The translations under genes and the position numbers were made by a program. DNA of 26,456 nucleotides from an uncultured Kiritimatiellota bacterium (lineage in GTDB: Bacteria; Verrucomicrobiota; Kiritimatiellia; RFP12; UBA1067), in the NCBI GenBank assembly GCA_934654805.1, contig CAKUGW010000033.1:1-26456 (forward strand). Direction: 5' to 3'. Shown here piece by piece: positions 1-7,031 of this stretch; position 1 is the stretch's first letter, and the number at the start of each line of letters is the position of its first letter. Under the pieces are notes generated by a model. The model saw only the letters and a program-made list of their open reading frames with translations, searched no databases and had not been told where the DNA came from.

Positions 1-58
<58 letters not shown>

Positions 59-60
59 AC

Positions 61-124
61 TGATTCCAAGCGCACGGGTATTTTCAAATGCGAGTTGGGA
101 AAGATTCAAATTGAAATGGGAAAA
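61..124. other. Candidate phage terminus with two transposase-binding-like repeats
   Basis: Immediately after the poly-C and two bases, the sequence begins with TG, as the ends of Mu-type elements do (5'-TG...CA-3'). Two imperfect direct repeats follow, at 83-102 (TTCAAATGCGAGTTGGGAAA) and 105-124 (TTCAAATTGAAATGGGAAAA), with their starts spaced 22 bp apart. Repeated MuA-binding sites near each end are typical of transposable phages, and the early operon terminates just inside. The terminus assignment is inference; the right end lies outside the window, so the ends cannot be compared. Confidence 0.4.
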
Positions 125-146
125 TGGGGCTGGACGGAAGACGAAG

Positions 147-181
147 AAAGCCCCTTCGGGCGGGCGGCCTGAAGGGGCTTT
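147..181 (-). terminator. Intrinsic terminator closing the early operon
   Basis: An 11-bp perfect stem (AAAGCCCCTTC at 147-157 pairing with 171-181) encloses a 13-nt loop. On the minus strand the stem is followed by a pyrimidine-rich stretch (CTTCGTCTTCC). It lies about 30 bases beyond the stop codon of the last minus-strand early gene, where a terminator for this operon is expected. Confidence 0.8.
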
Positions 182-213
182 GAGGGACGCTTGAACGGGC
201 TTTCAAGGCTCTT

Positions 214-480
214 TCAGACAGGCCTCAAAAGGCGGAAGCGGATGCGGTAGAAGTCGCCGTCCCATCCCGGATAGGGACATGGGCCGATGTCGATGCCGTC
301 GACGGTCGCCTCGATGTCGCTCGCTCGGTCGGAGTAGCCGCGGCGAAACCTGATCACGTCGCCCGGCGCCAGCTTCTCCAGCCGGCTCCGCCAGTATGGG
401 CTGACCGCGCGGTACTCGACCGTCTTCCGTCCTTCCGCGATCTCGGCATGCCAGTGCCGATACAGGTTCAGGACGAGCAT
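214..480 (-). CDS. ASCH-domain (PUA-like fold) protein, 88 aa
   Basis: The 88-aa product reads as a compact ASCH domain. It begins LNLYRHWHAEIAEGRKTVEYR, matching the family pattern of an early basic and glutamate motif (G-K-T-x-E-x-R). A later P-G-D-x-I-x-F segment is typical of the beta-barrel core. ASCH domains are PUA-like and are thought to bind RNA or modified nucleobases; some remove bases or act on N4-acetylcytidine. It is the last gene of the early operon, and its start overlaps the end of the GemA-like gene by 13 bases, so translation is probably coupled. A longer upstream reading in this frame lacks coding character. Its role in the phage is unknown; helping against RNA- or nucleotide-based host defence is speculation. 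Confidence 0.75.
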   Translation of the reverse strand: MLVLNLYRHWHAEIAEGRKTVEYRAVSPYWRSRLEKLAPGDVIRFRRGYSDRASDIEATVDGIDIGPCPYPGWDGDFYRIRFRLLRPV

Positions 481-1088
481 GCGGAAGCCTCCCTCCGGAC
501 GGTGACGCGGACGCGCGCCCGGTCGTAGTAGCCGCGGGCGACGCCCTCGATCGCGAGGACTGGCCCGTCGAGGCTGTATCGGACGGCGGCGTTGAACGTC
601 AGCGGCCTCGCGCCGAGCCTGCGGAGGATGCGGCGGCGCTCCGTGTCGAGGATCTTCACGAGGTCGCGGACGCGCTGCGGGGCGACGTCCATCCACCAGC
701 CGCCGTCGTCGAGGCTGCGCCCGTTGGGGACGCGCGCCTGGTCGAGGACGCCGCCGACGTACGCCTGGGCGTCGGCCTCGCTGCCGCCCTTGAGCTGCAT
801 GAGCTGGCAGGCCAGCACGCGGACGACGTAGGCGAGCCGCCGCTCCGGCGCTATGGAGTAGTCCGCCGCGCGGAGGAAGTCGCCCGCATCGGCCCAGAGG
901 CGGGCCATGACGGCCTCGTAGCCCTCTGCAGAGGAGACCTCCTTGATGGAGGCGCGGCCCGTCAGCTCGCGCACGACGCGGCGGCGGTAGGCCTGCCGCT
1001 CGGACTCGCGTCCGATGCCGAGCTCGGCGCAGGCGCGGGCGGCGGCGACGCCGTACTCGCGGATCTGGGCTGGCGTGGGCGCGCTCAT
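468..1088 (-). CDS. GemA-like early protein (Mu gp16/DUF1018 type)
   Basis: The product is 206 aa. Residues about 10-60 contain an arginine-rich helix leading into ELTGRASIKEV and then a helix ending EAVMARL. This resembles the Y-R-x-x-L...V-T-G-K-x-S-x-x-x-L pattern of the Mu gp16/GemA family. The C-terminal half (about 75-206) is not recognised. In Mu, GemA is a non-essential early protein that modulates host gene expression and DNA topology. The ATG overlaps the stop of the preceding DUF3164 gene in an ATGA arrangement, which fixes this start. Position between a DUF3164 gene and the end of a transposition operon fits a Mu-like semi-essential early region. The family call is moderate, since only the N-terminal motif is convincing. 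Confidence 0.55.
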   Translation of the reverse strand: MSAPTPAQIREYGVAAARACAELGIGRESERQAYRRRVVRELTGRASIKEVSSAEGYEAVMARLWADAGDFLRAADYSIAPERRLAYVVRVLACQLMQLKGGSEADAQAYVGGVLDQARVPNGRSLDDGGWWMDVAPQRVRDLVKILDTERRRILRRLGARPLTFNAAVRYSLDGPVLAIEGVARGYYDRARVRVTVRREASACSS

Positions 1089-1711
1089 TCCGAGGCCTCC
1101 TCTCGCGGCCAGCAGTCGTTGAGGTTGAGCGAGACGGGGCGGAAGTCCGCCTGCGTGGACGGTCGCGTCTTGCAGGTCAGGTAGCGGCGGCCCTTCTGTG
1201 GCCGGATCGCGTCCTGGAGGATGCCGCGCGCCGCGTTCCACCGCTCGTCCTTGACCTCCATGCGTATGAGCTCGAAGATCTTGGCCGTCGGCAGCACGCC
1301 CTGCCGGTTGGCGCGGAACGCCGCCTCGATGAGCTTGCGCAGGACGGTCGTGTCCGCGCCGCGCACCTGGTCGAGGACGCCGTTGACGTAGTCCAGCATC
1401 AGCTGCCGCGCCTGGGCGACGCGCTCGTCGAGGACGATGTTGTACTGCTGGTCGATCGCGACCTGGATGAGGCCGTCGAAGGAGGTCAGCTGGAAGTTCC
1501 CCTTCTCGCCGAGCTTCTCCCGGAGCGCCATCAGCCCGTCGAGGTCGGCCAGGCTCTCGGCCACGACCGTCTCAAGCGACCTGCGGGCCCTCTCGAAGCG
1601 CGCGAGGATCCGCCGCGCGACGCGGTCGCGCGCGCGGTCGTAGGGTTGCACGTACTTGACCGGGACGGCGTTGCCGTTCGCGTCTGTCATGGTTGTCATT
1701 TGCTTTTTCAT
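1085..1711 (-). CDS. DUF3164 family Mu-like early protein
   Basis: The product is 208 aa. It starts with a Thr/Met-rich stretch, then residues about 20-60 form a charged helix rich in R and E (VKYVQPYDRARDRVARRI), and the middle is helical (QLTSFDGLIQVAIDQQYNIV). This layout, ending in an R-P-x-x-x-x-L-N-L motif, matches DUF3164, which is found almost only in Mu-like phages beside the transposase genes. Its molecular function is not established. The ATG at 1711 has an AAAGGA Shine-Dalgarno 9 bases upstream. It lies 29 bases after the MuB-like gene and overlaps the next gene by four bases, so it is part of the same early transcript. Confidence 0.75.
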   Translation of the reverse strand: MKKQMTTMTDANGNAVPVKYVQPYDRARDRVARRILARFERARRSLETVVAESLADLDGLMALREKLGEKGNFQLTSFDGLIQVAIDQQYNIVLDERVAQARQLMLDYVNGVLDQVRGADTTVLRKLIEAAFRANRQGVLPTAKIFELIRMEVKDERWNAARGILQDAIRPQKGRRYLTCKTRPSTQADFRPVSLNLNDCWPREEASE

Positions 1712-1740
1712 GGCTGTGTTCCTTTCTTTCCGTTTGCTTC

Positions 1741-2742
1741 TCACTTTCCGACGCCGGAGGCGGCGAGGTTGTCGCGGCAGCGGCGCAGCTCCGCGTCGAG
1801 GTCCTCGCGGGCCGGCGAGCCGCCGAGCGAGGCGAGGGCGTCGCAGACGGCCAGCACCGTGCGGAAGCCGCCGAACTGGTTGGCCGCCGCCGCGAGGTCG
1901 GGCGCGAACGCCGCCGGGAGCCCCTGTCGCGTCAGGAACGCCTCGACGTCCCGGGCCGCGATCCGCGTGGCGCGGATGACGGGCTGGCAGCGGTTGACGA
2001 GCTGCAGCACCTCGTCGCGCGCGCCCGCGAGGAAGCGGTCCCACATGTTGGGGATGGCGGCGATGACGACGGTGTAGGCCGTGCGGTTGACGACGTACTT
2101 GATGGCGTTGGCGCAGGCGCCCGACATCGTGTTGGCCTCGTCGACGAAGAGGAGCCCCGCGCGGTTCCCGAGGACGGAGAGCATCTCGGACTCGACGCGC
2201 GCCTCGGACGCGCTCGCGGGGACCTTGCGCCCGGCGGCGGCGGCGACGTCGGCGCAGAAGCTCTTGTAGCTCGCGCGCCAGGCGTTGCGCCCCTCGCAGC
2301 AGATCGCGCCCTTTCCCCGGAAGTACTCGGCGAGCGCGCTCTTGCCGTATCCCGTCGGCGCGAGGACGACGACCACGCGGCGGTCCCCGCCGTCGGTGCG
2401 CGCCTTGTTGATCGCGGCGAACGCGGCGCGCGCGAGGCCCGTGCGCACGAACGAGCGCGCGTAGGTCGCCCGCTCGGCGAGGCCCGGCAGCATCTCCTCG
2501 ACGGCCGCGACGGAAGCCTCCATCTTTGCGATCATGGCGTCCCAGCGGCCGCCGGGATAGGTGCCCGCGACGAGGCGCGACCACGCGCTCGACGAGAACG
2601 AGAGGAAGCGCCGGACGAACTCGCCGTCGCTCAGCTCCTTGCCCTCGACCTCTGCGACCTTTGCCTTGAGGGCGAGCAGCCGCTCGACGAGTTCGCGCGC
2701 GCGCGGCTCGCCGCCGCCGTTGGTGTTGTTGATGCTTTCCAT
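1741..2742 (-). CDS. MuB-like AAA+ ATPase, transposition target-selection protein
   Basis: The product is 333 aa, close to MuB of phage Mu (312 aa). An N-terminal region (1-100) could hold an HTH-type DNA-binding segment. The ATPase domain follows, with Walker A APTGYGKSA at 128-136 and Walker B LLFVDEAN at 197-204. MuB-type proteins form ATP-dependent filaments on DNA, deliver target DNA to the transposase and confer target immunity. The gene lies directly downstream of the transposase, in Mu order. The ATG at 2742 is preceded by AGGAG five bases away, and this start is preferred over a very long in-frame extension that only mirrors the transposase gene. A 7-bp GC-rich hairpin at 2773-2792 lies in the 71-base gap after the transposase and might act as a processing or attenuation point. 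Confidence 0.9.
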   Translation of the reverse strand: MESINNTNGGGEPRARELVERLLALKAKVAEVEGKELSDGEFVRRFLSFSSSAWSRLVAGTYPGGRWDAMIAKMEASVAAVEEMLPGLAERATYARSFVRTGLARAAFAAINKARTDGGDRRVVVVLAPTGYGKSALAEYFRGKGAICCEGRNAWRASYKSFCADVAAAAGRKVPASASEARVESEMLSVLGNRAGLLFVDEANTMSGACANAIKYVVNRTAYTVVIAAIPNMWDRFLAGARDEVLQLVNRCQPVIRATRIAARDVEAFLTRQGLPAAFAPDLAAAANQFGGFRTVLAVCDALASLGGSPAREDLDAELRRCRDNLAASGVGK

Positions 2743-2813
2743 GTTGTCTCCTGTTGTGTTTTTCGTGTCTTCGCGGCCCTTGCACGGGCCGCCAAATTCC
2801 GGCTGGAAGTCCG

Positions 2814-4913
2814 TCAGAGGTCGTCGATGTCGTCGTCGCCGTCGGCGGCGAGCCGCGCGAACTGCCGGTCGGCGGCGGCGGACGCGGCGGCGGCCTCGGC
2901 GAGGGCGCGTGCGTTGGCGGCTCTTCGCTCGGCGACGCGCCCCAGCCTCTCCCCGGCCGCTGCGGCGACGCGCCCCCTCTGCTCGCTCCGGGCGAGGGCC
3001 AGCTCGGCGAGGCCGTCCGCCGCCGCCCGCGCGCCGAAGACCGTCGGCGCGAGGAACTTCGCGCGGCCCAGGAACTCGCCCGACGGCCTTGCGACGAGCG
3101 CCCAGTTGACCCGGAACGGGTTGACCCAGACGTCGATCTCCTCGCCCTTCGCGAGGTGGAGGAGCGTGCCGTCCTCCTGGCGGACGATCCCCGAGTAGAG
3201 GAGGGCCTTTCCCGAGAAGTGGTTGGCCGCGCGGAACTGGCCCTCGGCGGTGACGGCGACGCGCTGGGCGAGGCCCGGCCCGAGGATCCGCGTCGCGACG
3301 AAGGGCGAGAACCGCTTGAGGCCCTTGCCGCCGCCGCGCGCGGCCCAGGCCTCGGCGGGGCTCATGCGCGCGCCCTGCGCCTTGCCCGCCATCCTGCGCA
3401 GGAAGACCTCGCGCAGCTCCGCGTCGCCGGCGGCGAAGCTGTCGGCGGCGGCGTCCATGGGGACGAGCGCGCCGCCCATCTCGACGAGGTGGCGGACGAA
3501 GCCGCAGTCCTCCCAGTCGCCGATGGCGTGGTCGCGCCGCGCGTTGAGCGCGCCGACGACGCGCGTCGCCGCGTCGGCGAGCTGCCCGTATGTCATGGCG
3601 TGCGTCTGCGCCTTGCGCAGGGTCTCGACGGCGTCGGGGCAGCCCTGCGCGAGGAGGGACGCGGCGGCCCTGATCAGGGCCTTGTCCTCGCGCGTCCATC
3701 CCGCCATGTCCTGGGGCGCGTGGTCCCAGTCCTTCCCGCTGGGCGCGTCGAGCATCGCGAGCTCGTTGTGCAGGAGGTTCCAGGTCGCCTCGATCATGGC
3801 CTTGTGGGTCGGCCGGCCGCGCCCGCGCTCGGCGAAGAGCCCCCTGAGGATCGGCGCGCCGCTCGTCGAGGAGCGCCACACCGACACCCACGGGCCGCCG
3901 TCGGGGCGCGGGCCGAGCAGCTCGTTGAGGCGGGCCTCGTCGTCGGGCGTGAGGCCCGCCGAGCCGTGCTCGGCGAGGAACGTCACGCCCGCCTCCGGGT
4001 CGATCCCGATGCCGCACAGAAGGTTGGCCCAGACGTAGCGCGACCAGCACGCCGCGAGGCCGCTGACCGTGCCGTCCGCGCGCTCCTGCGCCGGGACGAG
4101 ACGGAAGTCCACGAGGTTGCCGGTGAGGACGTCCATGACGCCGAGGCCGACGGGGCGGCGCGGCTCGCGCTCGCCGGGGTACCAGCAGAGGACGTCGAGC
4201 TTGACGTCGTCCATCGTGATGACCTGCATGGGGCGGAGTCCGACGCGCGTGTGCGGGACCTGCGGGTTGAAGCTCCGCATGGCGTGGACGCCGACCGCCA
4301 GGCCCGCGCGGACGTCGGGGGCCGGGGCGCGCGCGACGAGGGAGGCGTAGGACCAGCCGCGCGGGGCGCACGCGCGGGGGCCCGCGTGGACGTCCGTGTA
4401 GGGGCAGATCTGGTTCCCGGCGGCGTCGGTCGGGAGCATCTCGCCGGGGTGCTCGTCGAGCCAGATGCCGCGCCAGTCCTTTCCGTAGCCCGGCATGACC
4501 GCGCCCGAGGCCAGCTCGCGCAGGAGCGCGCGCCAGGCCGGGAGCGTCTTCTGCCGCTGGTGCCGTGCGACGAGCGCGCGCCAGTGCGCGACGAAGCCGG
4601 GCGGCAGCGCCGTGCCGCGCCCCCTGCCGGCCGCGCGGTCGAGCGCCGCCTTGCCGAGGACGCCCGCGACGGGCCCGCGCGCGCGGATCCCGTCGACCTT
4701 GCGGTAGACCGTGTTGCGCGAGAGGTGCGGCACGAGCGTCGCGAACTGGCGCAGGACGAGGGCGAGCTCGCCCGTCTTGTCCGCCGCGACCGACATGCGC
4801 CGGGCGATCTCGCACCAGGTTGAGACGAGCTGGCGCTCGTCGTTCCTGAGGCGCGGCCAGAGCGCGTCAAGCTCGGGCCGGAGCCGTTCGGGGGCGATGA
4901 CGATTCTGCTCAT
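2814..4913 (-). CDS. MuA-type DDE transposase
   Basis: The 699-aa product has the layout of a Mu A transposase (Mu: 663 aa). A DNA-binding N-terminal region with HTH-like helices spans about 1-150. The RNase H-like catalytic core spans about 210-400, and a beta-barrel-like domain with a basic, Ala-rich C-terminal tail follows. Catalytic candidates are D235/D236 (VITMDDVKLDVL), an acidic residue at E315 in AEHGSAG, and E375 in KAMIEATWNLLHNE. Spacings (80 and 60) suit the DDE family. The second position normally reads D-N-G and here reads E-H-G, which is notable. The C-terminal 80 residues are rich in A, R and E and could mediate MuB contact, as in Mu. The ATG at 4913 follows a GGGAGG Shine-Dalgarno. 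It is co-transcribed with MuB downstream. Confidence 0.92.
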   Translation of the reverse strand: MSRIVIAPERLRPELDALWPRLRNDERQLVSTWCEIARRMSVAADKTGELALVLRQFATLVPHLSRNTVYRKVDGIRARGPVAGVLGKAALDRAAGRGRGTALPPGFVAHWRALVARHQRQKTLPAWRALLRELASGAVMPGYGKDWRGIWLDEHPGEMLPTDAAGNQICPYTDVHAGPRACAPRGWSYASLVARAPAPDVRAGLAVGVHAMRSFNPQVPHTRVGLRPMQVITMDDVKLDVLCWYPGEREPRRPVGLGVMDVLTGNLVDFRLVPAQERADGTVSGLAACWSRYVWANLLCGIGIDPEAGVTFLAEHGSAGLTPDDEARLNELLGPRPDGGPWVSVWRSSTSGAPILRGLFAERGRGRPTHKAMIEATWNLLHNELAMLDAPSGKDWDHAPQDMAGWTREDKALIRAAASLLAQGCPDAVETLRKAQTHAMTYGQLADAATRVVGALNARRDHAIGDWEDCGFVRHLVEMGGALVPMDAAADSFAAGDAELREVFLRRMAGKAQGARMSPAEAWAARGGGKGLKRFSPFVATRILGPGLAQRVAVTAEGQFRAANHFSGKALLYSGIVRQEDGTLLHLAKGEEIDVWVNPFRVNWALVARPSGEFLGRAKFLAPTVFGARAAADGLAELALARSEQRGRVAAAAGERLGRVAERRAANARALAEAAAASAAADRQFARLAADGDDDIDDL

Positions 4914-4930
4914 TCCCGGACGTCCTCCCG

Positions 4931-5173
4931 TCAGTCCCTCGCGGCCTTGGCGACCTCGGCGGCGATCCAGGCGTCCCAGCCGCCGGCGGCCTCGGCGCGG
5001 CGGTCGGCCTCGCGGGCGCCCTCCTCGTAGGCGGCGCGCTCGCGCTGCGGCTGCGTGAGGTGGAGCCAGGCCATGAAGGCGATCCAGACGACGGCAATCG
5101 CGACGAGGACGGTCGCCTCGATGCGGTTCGCGCGGCGGATCTCGTCGGGCGTGTAGTCGGGGCAGTCCTTCAT
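4931..5173 (-). CDS. Small single-pass membrane protein
   Basis: The 80-aa product has a hydrophilic N-terminus, one hydrophobic helix at about residues 29-47 (VLVAIAVVWIAFMAWLHL) and a charged, Ala/Glu-rich cytoplasmic-type tail. The ATG overlaps the upstream stop codon as ATGA, so it is coupled to the preceding small gene; the transposase starts 17 bases after its stop. No family was recognised. Small membrane proteins are common in phage early operons and may alter host metabolism or exclude other phages, but nothing here identifies a role. Confidence 0.7.
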   Translation of the reverse strand: MKDCPDYTPDEIRRANRIEATVLVAIAVVWIAFMAWLHLTQPQRERAAYEEGAREADRRAEAAGGWDAWIAAEVAKAARD

Positions 5174-5361
5174 CGCGCGGCCTCCTTCTTCCCCGCGCAC
5201 AGGCCCGGATAGGCCGTGGCGAGGGCGTGGACGATGTCGCCGGCGGCGAGCCGCCGCGTCGCGGTGTCGCCCGTGAGGGCCGAGAGCGCGAGCTCGGCGA
5301 CCTCGCGGAAGACGTCTTGCGTGTTTTCGTTCGTGTCCATCATTTCGTCCTGATCGTTCAC
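5170..5361 (-). CDS. Small early-operon protein of unknown function
   Basis: The 63-aa acidic product has a predicted helical middle (VFREVAELALSALTG) and no recognised motif. The GTG start at 5361 overlaps the upstream stop codon (GTGA) and has AAAGGCGG six bases upstream, which makes it a better start than the two internal ATG codons at residues 7 and 8. Both neighbours overlap it, so it sits in a translationally coupled chain. Function is unknown. Confidence 0.65.
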   Translation of the reverse strand: MNDQDEMMDTNENTQDVFREVAELALSALTGDTATRRLAAGDIVHALATAYPGLCAGKKEAAR

Positions 5362-5588
5362 TTCGCACCGCCTTTCATGATGAGGCAGTTTGCCACGTAG
5401 TTATTGAACTTGCCGAGCTTGTCGAGCATCGCGCCAATCGCCTTCTTCTCTCCGGATGTGATTCCATCAGTCTGACGAAGAATCCGCAGCTCTTCTGCGA
5501 GGTTGCCGACTGCGGCAACAACATCGCACAACTGCCGCTCCTTCCGCCATAATCCCTGATCCCTGTTCCCTGATCCCTTCTTCTTCAT
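5358..5588 (-). CDS. Small basic early-operon protein of unknown function
   Basis: The 76-aa product starts with a Lys/Arg-rich stretch (MKKKGSGNRDQGLWRKERQ) and continues as a probable helix bundle. There is no recognised domain. The start is well supported by an AAGGAG Shine-Dalgarno seven bases before the ATG. Base composition is lower in GC than its neighbours. A nested hairpin (5611-5636) lies in its 63-base leader, so expression may be adjusted at this point in the operon. Function is unknown. Confidence 0.65.
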   Translation of the reverse strand: MKKKGSGNRDQGLWRKERQLCDVVAAVGNLAEELRILRQTDGITSGEKKAIGAMLDKLGKFNNYVANCLIMKGGAK

Positions 5589-5610
5589 CTTTTCACTCCT
5601 TGTTGTCTTG

Positions 5611-5636
5611 TCCTCTGTAGCCTTGGCGTAGGAGGA
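5611..5636 (-). promoter_or_regulatory. Nested hairpin in an early-operon leader
   Basis: On the minus strand this reads TCCTCCTACGCC, then AAGGCTACAGAGGA. The outer arms (TCCTC/GAGGA) and an inner GCC-AA-GGC can pair. The same TCCTCCTACG...CTACGGAGGA architecture occurs in both copies of the 225-bp direct repeat. The GAGGA arm resembles a Shine-Dalgarno but no start codon follows within range; the real one for the next gene is further on. It may be a host-derived repeated hairpin or a translational control element. Confidence 0.45.
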
Positions 5637-5651
5637 TGTGTTGTTTTTTGG

Positions 5652-6428
5652 TTAGTGGGAAATGGAGGCCTCGCGGACGGCCAGGTCGGCGCAGTCGCGC
5701 AGGGTGCGCGCGAAGTCGTCGCGCGTCTGCTGGGAGACGGTCTCCAGCCAGTTGCCGCGCAGGAACGCCAGCAGCTTGCCGAGAATCTCGCGCGTCTCGG
5801 CCTCTGCCTCTTCGACGCGCTCCTCCGCCGTCTTCGCGCGGGGCGTCCCCGCCGCGCCGGAGCCCTTCGGACGGCCCGGGCCGCGCGGCGCGTCCGTCAG
5901 CCGCCGCAGCTGGCTCTTGGTCAGGTGCGCCATCGTGTCGAGGATCTGCCGCCGGAGATTCTCCTTCTTCTCGTCGTCGTAGGGGTCGGCCTGCATCATC
6001 TCAAGGAGCGGCGTGTCCTCCTTCAGCTTGAGGTAGGCCATGTAGTTGCGCGTCGTGCGCTTGTAGTCCATGGCCGTCGCATACTCGATCCCCGGGCAGT
6101 TCTCCGCCAGCCACGAGCGCAGGGACACGCCGGGGCCATTGTCGCTGCGCGTGTAGCGGCTGCTCGAGAGCGCCTTGTCGATGCGGTCGAGCATCGCGCC
6201 GAAGATCACCATTTCGCGGAGCGCGGCGTTGGAGACGCGGCCGACGCGCTCGTACTGCTGCGCGAGCGCCTGGGCGACGGGGACGCTCACGAGATGCTTG
6301 CGATGCCTCACGGTTAGCGTCGTCGGAATCTTCACCGGCTTCCCCGCCGGGTGGGACTCGATCCATTTCTTCGCGTTGGCCGTGGCCGCGGCAAGCGGCG
6401 TCGGCCCGACGACTTCAACTTCGTTCAT
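5652..6428 (-). CDS. AT-hook-containing early protein of unknown function, 258 aa
   Basis: The product is 258 aa and largely helical. A PRGPGRPKGSG segment (about residues 184-194) matches an AT-hook, which suggests minor-groove DNA binding, and the C-terminal 60 residues form charged helices rich in Glu and Arg. No catalytic motif is visible and no family was recognised with confidence. It starts with an ATGA overlap at the end of the excisionase-like gene. Position upstream of the transposase and the DNA-binding motif suggest a replication or regulatory role, but this is inference. Confidence 0.7.
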   Translation of the reverse strand: MNEVEVVGPTPLAAATANAKKWIESHPAGKPVKIPTTLTVRHRKHLVSVPVAQALAQQYERVGRVSNAALREMVIFGAMLDRIDKALSSSRYTRSDNGPGVSLRSWLAENCPGIEYATAMDYKRTTRNYMAYLKLKEDTPLLEMMQADPYDDEKKENLRRQILDTMAHLTKSQLRRLTDAPRGPGRPKGSGAAGTPRAKTAEERVEEAEAETREILGKLLAFLRGNWLETVSQQTRDDFARTLRDCADLAVREASISH

Positions 6429-6679
6429 CTTCTGAGGTTCCTTTCGAGGTAGTCCAATATTGATATCTTGTAGATGCGCACGTTCTCGCGCTGATCGCCG
6501 CGCGCGGGGGTCGCCTTGATCTCGCCGTCGCGCACCAGCCGACGGACGTATTCAGAGCTGTAGCCGAGCCCGGCGGCGACCTCCTTGACGGTCAGGAGTG
6601 GCAGACTCGGCATGCCGGCCGAGACGGTCTGCACCTCTGGCGAATAGCGCCGCTCCCTTTCTGCCAGTTCCTCAAACAT
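6425..6679 (-). CDS. Excisionase/MerR-like helix-turn-helix protein
   Basis: The 84-aa product carries a DNA-binding module at about residues 30-84. LLTVKEVAAGLGYSSEYVRR is a typical first helix-turn-helix, LVRDGEIKA follows as the wing, and IYKISILDYLERN ends it. This is the excisionase/HTH_17 pattern. The ATG at 6679 has a GGGAG six bases upstream. A longer in-frame reading overlaps the upstream regulator and looks non-coding. Such proteins in phage early operons act as regulators or directionality factors; here a role in early or replication control is most likely. It overlaps the next gene by four bases. Confidence 0.75.
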   Translation of the reverse strand: MFEELAERERRYSPEVQTVSAGMPSLPLLTVKEVAAGLGYSSEYVRRLVRDGEIKATPARGDQRENVRIYKISILDYLERNLRR

Positions 6680-6704
6680 GTCTCTCTCCCGGTTCACGTC
6701 GGTT

Positions 6705-6905
6705 TCAGCCCTCGGCCCCCGGCAGCGTGACGCCGAGGCGGAGGAGGCGGCGAGCGAGACGGTCGGACGGCTTGCGCTGGCCGTGCAGCACATAGGAGAG
6801 GTGGGCGCGCGAGCATCCGAGATGCCGCGCCGTCTCCGTGAGGCCGCGCCAGACGACGCGCGTCTGCTCAACGCGCGTCAGCGTCGGCGTCTTCTTCTCT
6901 TTCAT
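6705..6905 (-). CDS. Cro/Ner-like HTH regulator, first early gene
   Basis: The 66-aa product is basic with one helix-turn-helix at about residues 20-58 (GLTETARHLGCSRAHLSYVL, then HGQRKPSDRLARRLLRLGV). The length and composition fit Ner of Mu (75 aa) or Cro. The start at 6905 is chosen because GGGAG lies eight bases upstream. The more distal in-frame ATG at 6974 coincides with the expected transcription start and cannot be used. As the first gene of the early operon, divergent from the repressor gene, it probably represses the early and/or repressor promoter, as Ner does. Confidence 0.75.
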   Translation of the reverse strand: MKEKKTPTLTRVEQTRVVWRGLTETARHLGCSRAHLSYVLHGQRKPSDRLARRLLRLGVTLPGAEG

Positions 6906-6979
6906 GGTCATTTCTCCCTGTTCCTTTCGCATGGCAAATTTGTTATACTTCCTGTGTCTGTTCCGTTGTGACAACGCGT

Positions 6980-7009
6980 ATTATAACATAGTAGTTATCG
7001 CCGTGTCAA
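6980..7009 (-). promoter_or_regulatory. Early promoter (minus strand)
   Basis: On the minus strand a consensus -35 TTGACA (7009-7004) is separated by 18 bp from TATAAT (6985-6980), and a TG one base before makes it an extended -10. Expected start is near 6973. It drives the transposition operon and overlaps the putative repressor promoter on the other strand. Confidence 0.85.
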
Positions 7010-7020
7010 CCGTGCATAAT
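6992..7020 (+). promoter_or_regulatory. Putative repressor promoter
   Basis: TAGTTA (6992-6997), 17 bp, CATAAT (7015-7020). The -35 is poor, so it may be weak or need activation. Transcription would start about 7027, only a few bases before the repressor ATG at 7032, which has no Shine-Dalgarno. This suggests a leaderless or nearly leaderless message, as for lambda cI from PRM. The element overlaps the early promoter. Confidence 0.45.
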
Positions 7021-7031
7021 CAAATAGTTAT

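Noticed and set aside
1741..4815. A single 1024-codon minus-strand reading frame that begins inside the transposase region and ends with the MuB-like protein
   Set aside because: Its first two thirds are Arg/Pro-rich and lie over the transposase in another frame, a normal effect of high GC. The MuB-like start at 2742 has a good Shine-Dalgarno.
2754..4823. A 689-codon plus-strand frame opposite the transposase
   Set aside because: It mirrors the transposase gene, with Arg, Ala, Val and Asp-rich composition and no motifs.
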